Shown here: piece after piece, positions 19,511 through 29,844 of the stretch
How positions within the stretch are numbered: the stretch's first letter is position 1
How the letters are laid out: the number at the start of each line of letters is the position of its first letter
Assembly: GCF_030263895.1 (NCBI RefSeq)
Contig: NZ_CP127161.1
Coordinates: forward strand, 1,550,001-1,614,000
Direction of reading: 5' to 3'
Source: Proteiniborus sp. MB09-C3
GTDB lineage: Bacteria > Bacillota > Clostridia > Tissierellales > Proteiniboraceae
DNA: 64,000 bases
The notes under the pieces: generated by a model
The model's input: only the letters and a program-made list of their open reading frames with translations
The model's database searches: none
What the model was told of the DNA's origin: nothing
Translations under genes and position numbers: made by a program

Positions 19511-21058
19511 ATGTCAAACATCAAGTTAGACCAGCTACGTTCAGCAAAAGAAAAAATAGCTGAAGGAGGCGGAAAAGACAAAATAGCAAAGCAACACGAA
19601 AAAGGAAAACTAACAGCAAGAGAAAGGTTAAACCTATTATTCGATGAAGGAAGCTTCATAGAAGTAGATACTTTTGTAGAACACAGATGTACAAACTTTG
19701 GAATGGAAAAAACAAAATCACCAGGAGAAGGAGTAGTATCAGGCTACGGAACAGTAAACGGCAGACTAGTATTCTCATATGCCCAAGACTTTACAGTAAT
19801 AGGCGGCTCATTAGGAGAAATGCATGCAGCAAAAATATGCAAAGTACAAGACATGGCACTAAAAATGGGAGCACCATTAGTAGGCTTTAACGATTCAGGC
19901 GGAGCCAGAATACAAGAAGGAGTAGACGCACTAGCAGGCTACGGCAACATATTCTACAGAAACACCATAGCCTCAGGAGTAATCCCACAAATATCAGTAA
20001 TAATGGGACCATGTGCAGGAGGAGCAGTATACTCACCAGCCCTAACAGACTTCATATTCATGACAGACAAAACCAGCATGATGTTCATAACAGGACCACA
20101 AGTAATAAAAACAGTAACAGGAGAAAACGTAACCCAAGAAGAACTAGGCGGAGCAATGACACACAACAGAACAAGCGGAGTAGCACACTTTATAGATAGC
20201 ACAGAACAAGAAACAGTACAAAGAATAAAAACACTACTAAGCTACCTTCCATCAAACAACCTAGAAGACGCACCAATATTCGAAACAGGAGACGACCTAA
20301 ACAGACTAGAAGAAAAACTAAACGAAATAATACCAGACAACCCAAACAAACCATACGACATGAAAGAAATAATAACAGCACTAGCAGACAACGGAGACTA
20401 CCTAGAAGTTCAGCCATACTTTGCACAAAACATACTAACAGGCTTCATAAGACTAAACGGAAAATCAGTAGGAATAATAGCAAGCCAGCCAAAAGTACTA
20501 GCAGGCTGTCTAGACATAAATGCCTCAGACAAAGCAGCAAGATTCATAAGAACCTGTGACGCATTTAACATACCCCTACTAACATTAGTAGACGTACCAG
20601 GCTTTCTACCAGGAACAGACCAAGAATACGGAGGAATAATAAGACACGGAGCAAAAATGCTATACGCATACAGCGAAGCAACAGTACCAAAAATAACAGT
20701 AATAACAAGAAAAGCTTACGGCGGAGCCTATATAGCAATGTGCTCAAGACACCTAAACGCAGACATAGTCCTAGCATGGCCAACAGCAGAAATAGCAGTA
20801 ATGGGACCAGAAGGAGCAGCCAACATAATATTCAAAAAAGACATAGAAAAAGCAGAAAACCCAGCAACCACAAGAGCAGAAAAAATAAAAGAATACAGAG
20901 ACACAATATCCAACCCATATATAGCAGCAGCCAGAGGTTATATAGACGACGTAATAGAACCACAAACAACAAGACAGAGAATAATAAGCGCACTAGACAT
21001 GCTATCAAGCAAGCGCCAAAGCTTACCATCAAAAAAACATGGCAACATGCCTTTATAA
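19511..21058 (+). CDS. Acyl-CoA decarboxylase carboxyltransferase alpha subunit (MmdA-like)
   Basis: It transfers the carboxyl group of a malonyl- or methylmalonyl-type CoA ester to biotin. The 515 residues match MmdA (about 510) rather than GcdA (about 587). Two crotonase-like halves are seen: N-terminal [29 protein letters not shown] and [14 protein letters not shown]-terminal [20 protein letters not shown] and [10 protein letters not shown]. Propionyl-CoA carboxylase beta subunits look alike, but the adjacent OadG-, biotin- and OadB-type subunits indicate a decarboxylase. After the first few codons the coding strand becomes strongly T-poor (5-6 T in some 60-base lines). Confidence 0.93.
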   Translation: MSNIKLDQLRSAKEKIAEGGGKDKIAKQHEKGKLTARERLNLLFDEGSFIEVDTFVEHRCTNFGMEKTKSPGEGVVSGYGTVNGRLVFSYAQDFTVIGGSLGEMHAAKICKVQDMALKMGAPLVGFNDSGGARIQEGVDALAGYGNIFYRNTIASGVIPQISVIMGPCAGGAVYSPALTDFIFMTDKTSMMFITGPQVIKTVTGENVTQEELGGAMTHNRTSGVAHFIDSTEQETVQRIKTLLSYLPSNNLEDAPIFETGDDLNRLEEKLNEIIPDNPNKPYDMKEIITALADNGDYLEVQPYFAQNILTGFIRLNGKSVGIIASQPKVLAGCLDINASDKAARFIRTCDAFNIPLLTLVDVPGFLPGTDQEYGGIIRHGAKMLYAYSEATVPKITVITRKAYGGAYIAMCSRHLNADIVLAWPTAEIAVMGPEGAANIIFKKDIEKAENPATTRAEKIKEYRDTISNPYIAAARGYIDDVIEPQTTRQRIISALDMLSSKRQSLPSKKHGNMPL

Positions 21059-21071
21059 AGAGGTGAAAAAA

Positions 21072-21446
21072 ATGGTATTTCCAGAAATAATAACAGTAAA
21101 CGACTCATTAATCATAACAGCATTTAGTATGCTACTAGTATTCGCAGCATTAATAATACTATCCTTCACAATAGATGGATTCAGACTAATTACAAACAAT
21201 CTAGAAAAAAAAAATAAAAGTAAAACCGAGCCTATAGACGAAGCAAACAAACAAGTAACTAGCCCAATAGTAGAAAAAACAACCAACCAAGAAGAAGACA
21301 CAGAACTAATAGCAGTAATAACAGCAAGCATAGCAGCCATGCTATCAAAACCAGCAAACAACATAGTAGTCAAAAACATAATAAGAATACCCCAAACCAC
21401 ACCAGTATGGGGCAGCATATCAAGACAAGAAATGATAAATAAATAA
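21072..21446 (+). CDS. OadG-like delta/gamma subunit of the sodium-pump decarboxylase
   Basis: A small anchoring subunit with one membrane segment (IITAFSMLLVFAALIILSF, near residues 13-31) and a Lys/Glu-rich linker followed by a short C-terminal domain (AVITASIAAMLSKPANN), the layout of OadG/MmdD. ATG 21072 is chosen because GAGGTG lies upstream; the frame is open to 21039, which would overlap the alpha gene. It links the carboxyltransferase to the membrane pump. Base use is T-poor as in its neighbours. Confidence 0.85.
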   Translation: MVFPEIITVNDSLIITAFSMLLVFAALIILSFTIDGFRLITNNLEKKNKSKTEPIDEANKQVTSPIVEKTTNQEEDTELIAVITASIAAMLSKPANNIVVKNIIRIPQTTPVWGSISRQEMINK

Positions 21447-21504
21447 CAAATAAACAACAAACAAATAACAAAACAACCACAAAAAGATATAAGGAGGCAC
21501 CATA

Positions 21505-21903
21505 ATGAAAAAATTTATAGTAAATGTGAACGGAAAAAGCTACGAAGTAGAAGTAGAAGAAATAGGCGGACAAGCACAACAAACAATATCAAGCCCAGCA
21601 CCAGCAGCACAACCAGCACAGCCAAAAGCAGCGCCAGCCCCAGCAGCACCAAAAGCAGAAGCAAAACCAGCACAAGCAGTACCACAAGGAGCAGAAATAG
21701 TAGAAGCACCAATGCCAGGAACAATACTAGACATAAAAGTAAAACAAGGAGACACAGTCAAAAAAGGACAAGTACTACTAATACTAGAAGCAATGAAAAT
21801 GGAAAACGAAATAATGTCACCAAGAGACGGAAAAGTAACAGCAATAAACACAACAAAAGGATCATCAGTAAACGTAGGAGATCCACTAGTATCACTAGAA
21901 TAA
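21505..21903 (+). CDS. Biotin carboxyl carrier subunit
   Basis: A 132-residue carrier that holds biotin and shuttles CO2 from the carboxyltransferase to the membrane subunit. A short N-terminal beta domain (residues 1-25) is followed by a flexible Pro/Ala linker (about 30-62) and the biotinyl domain. EAMKMEN carries biotinyl Lys98. This matches MmdC/GcdC. AAGGAGG precedes ATG 21505. The alanine/proline linker and T-poor codons create a long open frame on the other strand, which is not a gene. Confidence 0.96.
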   Translation: MKKFIVNVNGKSYEVEVEEIGGQAQQTISSPAPAAQPAQPKAAPAPAAPKAEAKPAQAVPQGAEIVEAPMPGTILDIKVKQGDTVKKGQVLLILEAMKMENEIMSPRDGKVTAINTTKGSSVNVGDPLVSLE

Positions 21904-21935
21904 GCAAAAACACATCCGAAAGAGAGGTATTCTAG

Positions 21936-23117
21936 ATGTTTTTAGAAATGTTAAAAGGATTCTGGCAAAGCACAGGCTTCGCCGCACTAACATCAGGACA
22001 TTTAATAATGATAGGAATATCATTAATATTACTTTACCTAGCAATAAAAAAAGGATTTGAGCCACTACTACTATTACCAATAGCCTTCGGAATGCTGCTA
22101 GCCAACCTACCACTAGGAGGACTAACAGAAGGACCAATAGTAGAAATAATAAGAGATCCAAACACAGGAGAATTAGTATCCAAAACAAAGCAAGTAGGAG
22201 GACTACTATACTACCTATACCAAGGAGTAAAACTAGGAATATATCCACCACTAATATTCCTAGGAGTAGGAGCAATGACAGACTTCGGCCCACTAATAGC
22301 AAACCCAAGAAGCATACTATTAGGAGCAGCAGCACAATTTGGAATATTCTTCACATTTGTAGGAGCAATAGTACTAGGCTTCACAGGACCAGAAGCAGCT
22401 TCCATAGGAATAATAGGAGGAGCAGACGGACCAACAGCACTATACCTAACAAGCAAACTAGCACCAGACCTACTAGGGCCAATAGCAGTAGCAGCCTACT
22501 CATACATGGCATTAGTACCAATAATACAGCCGCCAATAATGAGAGCACTAACAACCAAAAAAGAAAGACAAGTAAAAATGGAACAACTAAGACCAGTATC
22601 AAAAACAGAAAGAATACTATTCCCAATAGTAGTAACAATACTAGTATCACTACTATTACCATCAGCAGCAACCCTAGTAGGCTTCCTAATGCTAGGAAAC
22701 CTAATAAGAGAAAGCGGAGTAGTAGAAAGACTATCAAAAACAGCTCAAAACGAACTAATGAACATAATAGTAATATTCCTAGGAATAACAGTAGGAGCCA
22801 CAGCCACAGCAGAAGCCTTCTGGAACCTAGGAACACTAAAAATAATAGCACTAGGGCTAATAGCCTTCTCAATAGGAACAGCAACAGGAGTAATATTTGG
22901 AAAGATAATGTACAAGCTAACCGGAGGAAAAGTGAATCCACTAATAGGAGCAGCAGGAGTATCAGCAGTACCAATGGCAGCCAGAGTAGCACAAAAAGTA
23001 GGACAAGAAGAAAACCCATCAAACTTTTTACTAATGCATGCAATGGGACCAAACGTAGCAGGAGTAATAGGCTCAGCAGTAGCAGCAGGAGCACTTTTGA
23101 TGTTCTTTGGTGGTTAA
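21936..23117 (+). CDS. Sodium-translocating decarboxylase beta subunit (OadB/MmdB/GcdB)
   Basis: A 393-residue integral membrane subunit that decarboxylates carboxybiotin and pumps sodium ions outward. Family motifs: [40 protein letters not shown], and [15 protein letters not shown] containing the conserved Asp of the ion path; near the end [16 protein letters not shown] and [20 protein letters not shown] precedes ATG 21936. T-poor codon use persists almost to the stop and reverts in the last few codons. Confidence 0.96.
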   Translation: MFLEMLKGFWQSTGFAALTSGHLIMIGISLILLYLAIKKGFEPLLLLPIAFGMLLANLPLGGLTEGPIVEIIRDPNTGELVSKTKQVGGLLYYLYQGVKLGIYPPLIFLGVGAMTDFGPLIANPRSILLGAAAQFGIFFTFVGAIVLGFTGPEAASIGIIGGADGPTALYLTSKLAPDLLGPIAVAAYSYMALVPIIQPPIMRALTTKKERQVKMEQLRPVSKTERILFPIVVTILVSLLLPSAATLVGFLMLGNLIRESGVVERLSKTAQNELMNIIVIFLGITVGATATAEAFWNLGTLKIIALGLIAFSIGTATGVIFGKIMYKLTGGKVNPLIGAAGVSAVPMAARVAQKVGQEENPSNFLLMHAMGPNVAGVIGSAVAAGALLMFFGG

Positions 23118-23141
23118 AAAATTATATAGGGGGTGTATTAA

Positions 23142-24377
23142 ATGAATATTCAAATTGTGACACTTATTGCTTTAGTGTTAGCCATATTTATAGGCTTTAA
23201 AAAGAAAATAAACACAGGATTAGTAGGTATTTTATTTGCCTTTGCCGTTGGACATTTTATGATAGGTCTAAAGGGAAAGGAAATTATAAATGGATGGCCA
23301 ACAAACTTATTTTTTATATTACTAGGAATGACCTTCCTATTTAGTATAGCTAAAGTAAACGGAACTTTGGAGTTAATATCAAAAAAGGTGTCTTCCCTAG
23401 CTAAGGGAAATACTAAGCTTTTACCTATTATATTTTTTATAATGACAGCTATAATATCTGGTCTTGGACCAGGAGCAATAGTAGTTACAGCTCTAATGTC
23501 ACCAATAGCTATGAAATTAGCTAAGGATGAAAATATACCAGAAATTCTTATGGCTACTATGGTTGTATCAGGGGCAATAGCAGGAGGATTGTCACCATTA
23601 GCCTCAGCAGGGATTATAGCAAATACTCTTGGGGCAGAGCAGGGGTTGGATACAGCTAGAAGTGTTTTTTTAAGTACTCTAGTAGTGTCATTAATTTTGG
23701 GGGTAGTATTATATATAGTTTTTGGAGGATATAAGCTTTCAAAAAAGGATATTGGAAAGGAATCCTCACATACTTTTAATAAAGAACAAAAGAAAACGTT
23801 AATAGTTATATTAATGGTAATAGTAGGAATATTGATTTTCAAATGGGACATAGGACTTACTGCTTTTTCTGGAGCGGTCATACTTCTTCTACTAAACACT
23901 GTTGATGAAAAAGATGCAATAGCTGCAATACCTTGGTCTACTTTATTGCTAGTATCTGGAGTAGCAATGCTAGTGAATGTAGTCACAATAGCTGGTGGAA
24001 TAGATATGCTTTCTAGCTTCCTTGCAAGCATAATGACTGAAAAGACTGCTTCATCTATAATGGCTGTAACTAGTGGTTTGATGTCGGCAGTATCCAGTGC
24101 ATCTGGAGTGGTTCTTCCTACTTTAATACCGACAGTTCCTAAAATTGTAGAACAGGTTGGAGGAAATGTAAATCCATACTCACTTATAAATTCCATAGTT
24201 GTAGGGGCTCACATGGTTACTTTTAGTCCTTTATCTACATTAGGAGCTCTGACTTTAGCAGCAGCTACGGAAAGTAAAGATAAACAGAAGTTATTTGGAC
24301 AGCTTTTAATTGTAGGAATTGGTTCCGTTATATTTGGCGGATTAATAGGCTTTTTAGGTATATATAATATTAGATAA
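23142..24377 (+). CDS. MatC-like dicarboxylate permease
   Basis: A 411-residue transporter with about 11 membrane segments. The N-terminal region (KKKINTGLVGILFAF, then FILLGMTFLFSIAKVNGTLE) resembles the MatC N-terminal domain of malonate/dicarboxylate carriers within the ion-transporter superfamily; SGLGPGAIVVTALMSP and SPLASAGIIANTLG are pore-type motifs. Membership is my recognition, not a search result. GGGGGTG precedes the ATG. It is last in the operon and has ordinary T-rich base use, unlike the four genes before it. It probably imports the acid that is then decarboxylated. Confidence 0.8.
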   Translation: MNIQIVTLIALVLAIFIGFKKKINTGLVGILFAFAVGHFMIGLKGKEIINGWPTNLFFILLGMTFLFSIAKVNGTLELISKKVSSLAKGNTKLLPIIFFIMTAIISGLGPGAIVVTALMSPIAMKLAKDENIPEILMATMVVSGAIAGGLSPLASAGIIANTLGAEQGLDTARSVFLSTLVVSLILGVVLYIVFGGYKLSKKDIGKESSHTFNKEQKKTLIVILMVIVGILIFKWDIGLTAFSGAVILLLLNTVDEKDAIAAIPWSTLLLVSGVAMLVNVVTIAGGIDMLSSFLASIMTEKTASSIMAVTSGLMSAVSSASGVVLPTLIPTVPKIVEQVGGNVNPYSLINSIVVGAHMVTFSPLSTLGALTLAAATESKDKQKLFGQLLIVGIGSVIFGGLIGFLGIYNIR

Positions 24378-24382
24378 ATATC

Positions 24383-24424
24383 AACAAAAGCATCTTAGTA
24401 CCTAGTATAGGATGCTTTTGTTTT
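24383..24424 (+). terminator. Terminator ending the decarboxylase operon
   Basis: ACAAAAGCATC / GATGCTTTTGT form an 11-bp stem; TTTT follows. Confidence 0.88.
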
Positions 24425-24513
24425 ATAAAGAACTATAAATAATAATATCAAATGTAGGAAAAGACTGTCAAAGGCGTAATTATTTTATTTGCAAAAAAGG
24501 AGAGAAAGCTTTT

Positions 24514-26565
24514 ATGAAAATGGACAGCAGGCAACAAGCTAAGATTAAAAAATCTAGAGGTTTATTTAAATTTAAAACCTTAAAATCAAAAATCATTTCT
24601 CTAAATACTAGTATTATATTGATTTTGATCCTCTCTATAGGTGTTTTCTCCTATATATTATTTCAAAATAGCATTGACAATTACATAGATCAGACTTTAT
24701 TAAACAAAGCAACAGATGCGGCAAACTTAGTAGATGAACGTATTACAAGATACATTGCAAATTTAGAAACTTTAGCAGGCTATGATAGCATCAGTAACCC
24801 ATATATTGAATGGGAAGATAGAGCTGAGATAATAAACAAAGAAATGGAGCGTTTAGAATATATAGATATTGGAATAATTGATCTAGATGGAAATGTAACT
24901 TTTGCTGATGGAAGTAAAGGCAATGCTGCTGGCAGAGACTACTTTGAAAAAGCTAAAGCTGGTGAAAGCTTTATGACAGAGGCATTCTTAAGTAGGAGCA
25001 AAGGAATTATGCAAATAACCATAGCTACTCCTATTTTTTATCAAGGAAAAATGGTTGGAGTATTGGCAGCATATAAAAAGGCAGAGGATCTTTATGGAAT
25101 TATCGACGATGTACAGATAGGTAAAACTGGATATGGATTTTTAGTAAATGAAAAAGGGGAACTTATATCTTATCCAAATAAAGAAGTTGTAGAGTCAGGT
25201 GATTTAAACTTAGAAAATATTAAAAATGATGATAAGCATAAAGAACTAGTAGATATGTTTGAAAAAATGATAAGTAAAGAATTAGGAACTAAATCATATT
25301 TTCTTAATGGGGGAAAAAATCAAGGAGGCTATGCACCATTAAATACAAAGGATTGGTCTGTAGCAGTAACTATTGCAAGATATGAAATTGCAAAAGATGC
25401 AAACAGGCTTCTAGTTATTATTGCTATAATGATAAGTGTATCAATCATTGTGGGAATAGCTTATTCATTAATTTTCAGTAATTCAATTTCAAAAATTGTG
25501 AAGACCTCAACAAAGCATATAGAAAAAATTGCTAATCTGGATGTTGCCGGAAACATAGATGCAGATCTTTTGAATAGGTCAGACGAATTTGGAAATATAG
25601 CAGTTGCCTATCAAACTGTTATAGAAAATCTAAGAAATTTTGCTTATAAAATAGGGGAGTCCTCTGAGCAGGTGGCAGCCTCATCCCAAGAGTTAACTGC
25701 TGTAGCAGAACAAGCGGCTATGTCGGCTGCTAATGTAGCTGAGTCATCAACGGATATTGCAAGGAATTCTGAAAATCAGTTGAAGGATATACTAAATGTA
25801 GTAACTGCTATGGAAGGAATATCGGAACAAATTCAAGAAATAACAGCTAATTCTGAAGCTATAAATAGATTAAGCAGTGAAGTATCTGCTAAATCTACTA
25901 ATGGTAGGTTGAGAATTGAAGAAGTCACGAATCAAATGATAAATATTGCAGAAAGCTCAAGTGAAGTTCTAGATTCTTTAGATGAGGTAAATAGTAGTTC
26001 TAAAGAGATGGATGAAATAACAGAGGTTATTAAAACTATTTCTGAGCAAACAAATTTACTTGCATTAAATGCAGCTATAGAAGCTGCTAGAGCAGGAGAA
26101 GCAGGAAGAGGTTTTTCTGTTGTGGCAGAGGAAATAAGAAAACTAGCAGAAGAAACAAAGATTTCAACAGATAAGATCTATACTATTATTCAAAAAAATA
26201 GCCAAGTAATATCAACAGCCAACGAAAGTATGGCTACTAGCAAAGAAGAAATTGAAAAAGGAAAGGGAGCTGTTAATGAATCTGCTAATTCTTTTAAGGA
26301 AATAGCTGATCTTATTGAAAATGTAATTCTTCAGATAGAGAACATAACAAATGCTATTAATCAAGTAGCTTTAGGCGCTGAAAAAGCATTATATGCAACA
26401 CGTTCAATTGAAAGCATGTCTAAAGATATATCTGAAAATGTACAAAATACTGCAGCAGCAACAGAGGAGCAGACAGCATCTATGGAAGAGATAGCTTCCT
26501 TTAGTCAAGGGTTATCTAATTTATCCGAAGAATTAAGAGAGCTGATACTTTCTATAAAAGCATAA
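24514..26565 (+). CDS. Methyl-accepting chemotaxis protein with Cache sensor
   Basis: A 683-residue chemoreceptor. A membrane segment at residues about 28-50, an extracellular dCache-type domain to about 305, a second membrane segment ([20 protein letters not shown]), HAMP, then a long coiled-coil signalling domain with the CheA/CheW tip ([20 protein letters not shown]). GGAGAG precedes ATG 24514. It directly follows the dicarboxylate operon and its outer domain is of the same class as the sensor kinase's, so it may respond to the same substrate. It has its own terminator. Confidence 0.95.
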   Translation: MKMDSRQQAKIKKSRGLFKFKTLKSKIISLNTSIILILILSIGVFSYILFQNSIDNYIDQTLLNKATDAANLVDERITRYIANLETLAGYDSISNPYIEWEDRAEIINKEMERLEYIDIGIIDLDGNVTFADGSKGNAAGRDYFEKAKAGESFMTEAFLSRSKGIMQITIATPIFYQGKMVGVLAAYKKAEDLYGIIDDVQIGKTGYGFLVNEKGELISYPNKEVVESGDLNLENIKNDDKHKELVDMFEKMISKELGTKSYFLNGGKNQGGYAPLNTKDWSVAVTIARYEIAKDANRLLVIIAIMISVSIIVGIAYSLIFSNSISKIVKTSTKHIEKIANLDVAGNIDADLLNRSDEFGNIAVAYQTVIENLRNFAYKIGESSEQVAASSQELTAVAEQAAMSAANVAESSTDIARNSENQLKDILNVVTAMEGISEQIQEITANSEAINRLSSEVSAKSTNGRLRIEEVTNQMINIAESSSEVLDSLDEVNSSSKEMDEITEVIKTISEQTNLLALNAAIEAARAGEAGRGFSVVAEEIRKLAEETKISTDKIYTIIQKNSQVISTANESMATSKEEIEKGKGAVNESANSFKEIADLIENVILQIENITNAINQVALGAEKALYATRSIESMSKDISENVQNTAAATEEQTASMEEIASFSQGLSNLSEELRELILSIKA

Positions 26566-26575
26566 TAAAAATATC

Positions 26576-26600
26576 AAAATCCACCATATAGGTGGATTTT
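26576..26600 (+). terminator. Terminator between convergent genes
   Basis: AAAATCCACC-ATATA-GGTGGATTTT, a 10-bp perfect stem flanked by A and T runs, can stop transcription from the chemoreceptor gene and from the opposite gene. Confidence 0.85.
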
Positions 26601-26672
26601 AGCATGCAATAAGATATTGTTTATACAAGTAATAGAGATAGAGTTAAACTATATCCCCAATATATATTGAAG

Positions 26673-27998
26673 TTAGTTTTCTGGATTTATGAATAATGGC
26701 CTTGCTATTTCATTGTAAAGATTAAGGCCTGCGAAGTTATTAACTGTTTCTCCATCTACTAGAATCTTTACTTTATTTACTTCCTTCAAACTTGTAAAAG
26801 AAAGTATAACAGAGTCAAGCATCATTCTGTTTAAATTATCATTGCTATTATAAGCATTTAAAAAGCTTGAATTGAAAATTACTACTAAAACATCATTTTC
26901 TAATCTTGAGCTTAAAAGCTTAACTTCTGATGGAACTGTAGAAGATAGATAGTCATAATTACTATTTTGCAATGAATTAAATATCAAGATGACTTTATCT
27001 TCAATTGCCATTTCTTCAGTGAAGCCTTCTATATTGCATTCTACCAAGAAATATCTATTAGGAGAATCGTATGCAAGAAAAGCCTTGTTTTCATTATTAA
27101 TAGTAAAGGATTTAGTTACATCCTGATCATTAAAAAAGGTCTTAGCCCTATTATAATCTACTAAAAATCTAACATTATCAACCCCTGGGTAACTGGAGAG
27201 AGATTTTATAAAGGCATTCATAGCGGCTTCGCTTCTTTCGATATCCTCAGTATACATGCTTTCCTTTGAAGGCAAGTCAACATATGCTGTGTTACCCTTT
27301 AATGATACATAATTATAAGCTCCTATGATTGGATTCATATTGAGTCCTAGTTCAAATGCAGGTCCCTTTTTTAATTCTTCCATTAATGTAGTAAGTGGTC
27401 TTTTAGTATCATCAATAAATCGAGTAATACCAATTAGCTGTTTGACAGAATTTTTAGCGTCTAAAAAGTGTAGATTTAATGCTATCTTGCCATCTGGAAT
27501 ATTACTTGTTGCAGGTATGTATGGGACATCACTTAGATATTTAATATTAAAAGTCAATGGTTCTATGTTAATTGGATTATCAATTATATTTGGGATGATT
27601 TCGATTTTATATTCTCCATTAGGTAAATCTAGAGTCTTTTTGGAAATATCAATATTTACACTATAGGGAGTATCTTTAGTGAATTCTACCTGGGTGGGAC
27701 TGTTGTGATAGATATTGTGAACTTTATATATTTCTTCATCCTTGTATATCCTTGCAGTGAACTGATGATTTTCATTAAAAATTAAAATAGCATTTTTATT
27801 TGTTTTATATTTAATATAAATACTCTCAGGATTTAGTAATATATCGTCTGCTTCGCTTGTAGCTAACAAAGTTATTTCTTCATTATTCTCGTGCATTGTA
27901 ATACTTTCATCTAAAATAGGACTATAAAATATAGAAATGCCAGAAGCTCCAATGCATATAAGTAATATTATTAACAGATTACCAATAGCCTTTAACAT
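26673..27998 (-). CDS. GerMN-domain secreted or membrane protein
   Basis: A 441-residue protein with an N-terminal hydrophobic anchor (residues 5-28) and two GerMN-type domains: about 200-290 (LTTLMEELKKGP, YPGVDNVRFLVD) and about 330-430 (KVKILVDGE). The family includes the spore germination/sporulation protein GerM and lipoproteins of unknown role; the domain probably binds cell-wall or protein partners. It is monocistronic, divergent from rlmD. No cysteine suitable for a lipobox is obvious, so it is probably anchored by the N-terminal helix. Confidence 0.85.
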   Translation of the reverse strand: MLKAIGNLLIILLICIGASGISIFYSPILDESITMHENNEEITLLATSEADDILLNPESIYIKYKTNKNAILIFNENHQFTARIYKDEEIYKVHNIYHNSPTQVEFTKDTPYSVNIDISKKTLDLPNGEYKIEIIPNIIDNPINIEPLTFNIKYLSDVPYIPATSNIPDGKIALNLHFLDAKNSVKQLIGITRFIDDTKRPLTTLMEELKKGPAFELGLNMNPIIGAYNYVSLKGNTAYVDLPSKESMYTEDIERSEAAMNAFIKSLSSYPGVDNVRFLVDYNRAKTFFNDQDVTKSFTINNENKAFLAYDSPNRYFLVECNIEGFTEEMAIEDKVILIFNSLQNSNYDYLSSTVPSEVKLLSSRLENDVLVVIFNSSFLNAYNSNDNLNRMMLDSVILSFTSLKEVNKVKILVDGETVNNFAGLNLYNEIARPLFINPEN

Positions 27999-28204
27999 AT
28001 ACCCTCCCCCTCATTCTTGTCCTATATATATAATATCATTTTATACTAAAAAAAGGTATAGATAAACATATAAAATACGTCAAAATGTTGCAAAATATAA
28101 TATGTTCGCTTAATATGTATATATCAAAATTAAAATAAGGCAGAATTTTTATTTATAATTCTTATTTACTAAATAGGTGAAGATTTTATTTAAGGAGAGA
28201 TTAG

Positions 28205-29584
28205 ATGAATATTCCAGTCAATAAGGGAAATATAATTGAAGGTGAAATAATAGATATAAGCCATGAAGGGAATGGGGTTGTGAAGCTTGAAGGCTATACG
28301 ATATTTACTGAAGGCGGATTAATAGGGGATAAAGTATCTGTTATAATAACAGAAATAAAAAAGAGCTATGCATTAGGGAAGACAGTCAAAATAATAGAGC
28401 CTTCTAAGCATAGGGTAGATACTAAATGCAGCATTTCAGATTATTGTGGAGGATGTTCGCTTCAAGGCTTAGACTACAAAATGCAGCTAGAATTTAAGAC
28501 AAATAAGGTAAAGAATGATATCAAGAGAATTGGTGGTTTAGATGAAGTAGCTATCCATAATATCATTGGAATGGACAATCCAAATAGATATAGGAATAAG
28601 GTTCAAATACCAGTAGGTATGGAAAATGGAGAAGCAGTAATTGGTTTTTATAAAAAAGGAAGCCATGATATTGCTAATATAGATACTTGTGTAATTCAGC
28701 ATGATGTAGCAGACAAGGCTATAGGAGCAATAAGAGAGTACATCAAAGAATTTAAGATAGAACCATATGATAATAAAACTGGAAAGGGACTTTTAAGACA
28801 TATTATAGTTAAGAATTCTTTCAAAACAGGGGATACAATGGTTGTTCTAGTTACAAACGGGAATATACTTCCTCATTCAGACCAGTTTATCAAAAAGCTT
28901 AGAGATAGAATTCCAGAGCTTAAAACTGTCATCCAGAATATAAATACTAAGAAAACTAATTTGGTAATGGGAGCTAAGTCACAAGTAATTTATGGAGAAG
29001 AAAAGATAATCGATTATATAGGGAATTTGAAGTTTTACATATCAGCGGAATCATTTTTCCAGGTAAATCCTGTTCAAACAGAGGTGTTATATAGTAAGGC
29101 ATTAGAATATGCAGATTTAAAAGGTAATGAAACGGTTTTTGATATATATTGTGGAATAGGAACCATATCTCTTTTTCTAGCCCAAAAAGCTAAAAAGGTA
29201 TATGGCATAGAGTCAGTGAATCAAGCAATTAAGGATGCAAAAGAAAATGCAAGAATCAATGGCATAGAAAATGTAGAATTTCATAGTGGCAATGCAGAGG
29301 AAATATTCCCTAAACTCTACGAAAAAGGCATAAAAGCGGATGTAGTTGTAGTAGATCCACCAAGAAAAGGCTGTGACCCACAAGTCATAGATACAATAAT
29401 AAAAATGAAACCTGAAAAGGTAGTCTATGTTTCCTGTAATCCATCAACTTTAGCTAGAGATTTGAAGGTATTAAGTGAAAATGGGTTTAAGGTAATGGAA
29501 GTGCAGCCGGTGGATATGTTTCCGTGGACTGGGCACGTTGAGAGTATAATTCTGATGACGTATTGTGGTTCGAAGGAGAAATAA
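28205..29584 (+). CDS. rlmD: 23S rRNA (uracil-5-)-methyltransferase RlmD/RumA family
   Basis: A 459-residue SAM-dependent methyltransferase making m5U in 23S rRNA (RlmCD-type in Firmicutes). An N-terminal TRAM domain (residues 5-65) precedes cysteines for an iron-sulfur cluster (CSISDYCGGC); the SAM motif FDIYCGIGTISLFLA, DPPRKGC and YVSCNPSTLARD with catalytic Cys follow. GGAGAG precedes the ATG. The conserved C-terminus (PWTGHVESI) lies at the site where several streptococcal ICEs insert, and the mobile region starts after it here. Confidence 0.95.
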   Translation: MNIPVNKGNIIEGEIIDISHEGNGVVKLEGYTIFTEGGLIGDKVSVIITEIKKSYALGKTVKIIEPSKHRVDTKCSISDYCGGCSLQGLDYKMQLEFKTNKVKNDIKRIGGLDEVAIHNIIGMDNPNRYRNKVQIPVGMENGEAVIGFYKKGSHDIANIDTCVIQHDVADKAIGAIREYIKEFKIEPYDNKTGKGLLRHIIVKNSFKTGDTMVVLVTNGNILPHSDQFIKKLRDRIPELKTVIQNINTKKTNLVMGAKSQVIYGEEKIIDYIGNLKFYISAESFFQVNPVQTEVLYSKALEYADLKGNETVFDIYCGIGTISLFLAQKAKKVYGIESVNQAIKDAKENARINGIENVEFHSGNAEEIFPKLYEKGIKADVVVVDPPRKGCDPQVIDTIIKMKPEKVVYVSCNPSTLARDLKVLSENGFKVMEVQPVDMFPWTGHVESIILMTYCGSKEK

Positions 29585-29585
29585 T

Positions 29586-29700
29586 AGGGTTTGGCACAAC
29601 ATATAGTGGGTTGAGGGCGATTTTGGAGCAAAACAAGAGCAAAAAAACACCGTTTTTTGACCCCTATTTTTGGGGTGATTTATAGATGACATAGGGTAAA
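29586..29700. mobile_element. ISL3-type IS end remnant (tentative)
   Basis: Two bases after the rlmD stop, GGGTTTGGCACAACATATAG followed by TGGGTTGA resembles the terminal inverted repeat of ISL3-family elements, which end in a CAACCCAC...ACC pattern from memory. No transposase or opposite end is present. A small hairpin, ACCCC-TATTTTT-GGGGT, lies at 29660-29676. The remaining spacer to 29844 shows nothing else. Confidence 0.35.
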
Positions 29701-29844
29701 ACGAATGATTGCAGAGAAAAAATGGAAATCTTAGTTGATAAACTGATGGATAAATTATATTATATATTTTAGAAGATGTAGAGTAGAAAAACATGAACTA
29801 TTTATACGCAATTAGACAAATAGGAATTTATATGGAGGATAAAG

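Noticed and set aside
21515-23094. Long minus-strand ORFs rich in Leu/Val opposite the biotin carrier and beta subunit genes
   Set aside because: They arise because the plus strand is T-poor, which removes stop codons from the complement; their low-complexity Leu/Val composition is not protein-like.
19511-23117. Propionyl-CoA carboxylase operon
   Set aside because: There is no biotin carboxylase subunit, and OadB- and OadG-type subunits indicate a decarboxylase pump.
23150-24196. 348-codon minus-strand ORF opposite the permease
   Set aside because: It lies antisense to a clear membrane transporter with good ribosome site and family motifs; the antisense translation has no recognisable domain.
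29471-29794. 107-codon minus-strand ORF across the rlmD end
   Set aside because: It overlaps rlmD and the IS-like end, has no ribosome site and no domain.
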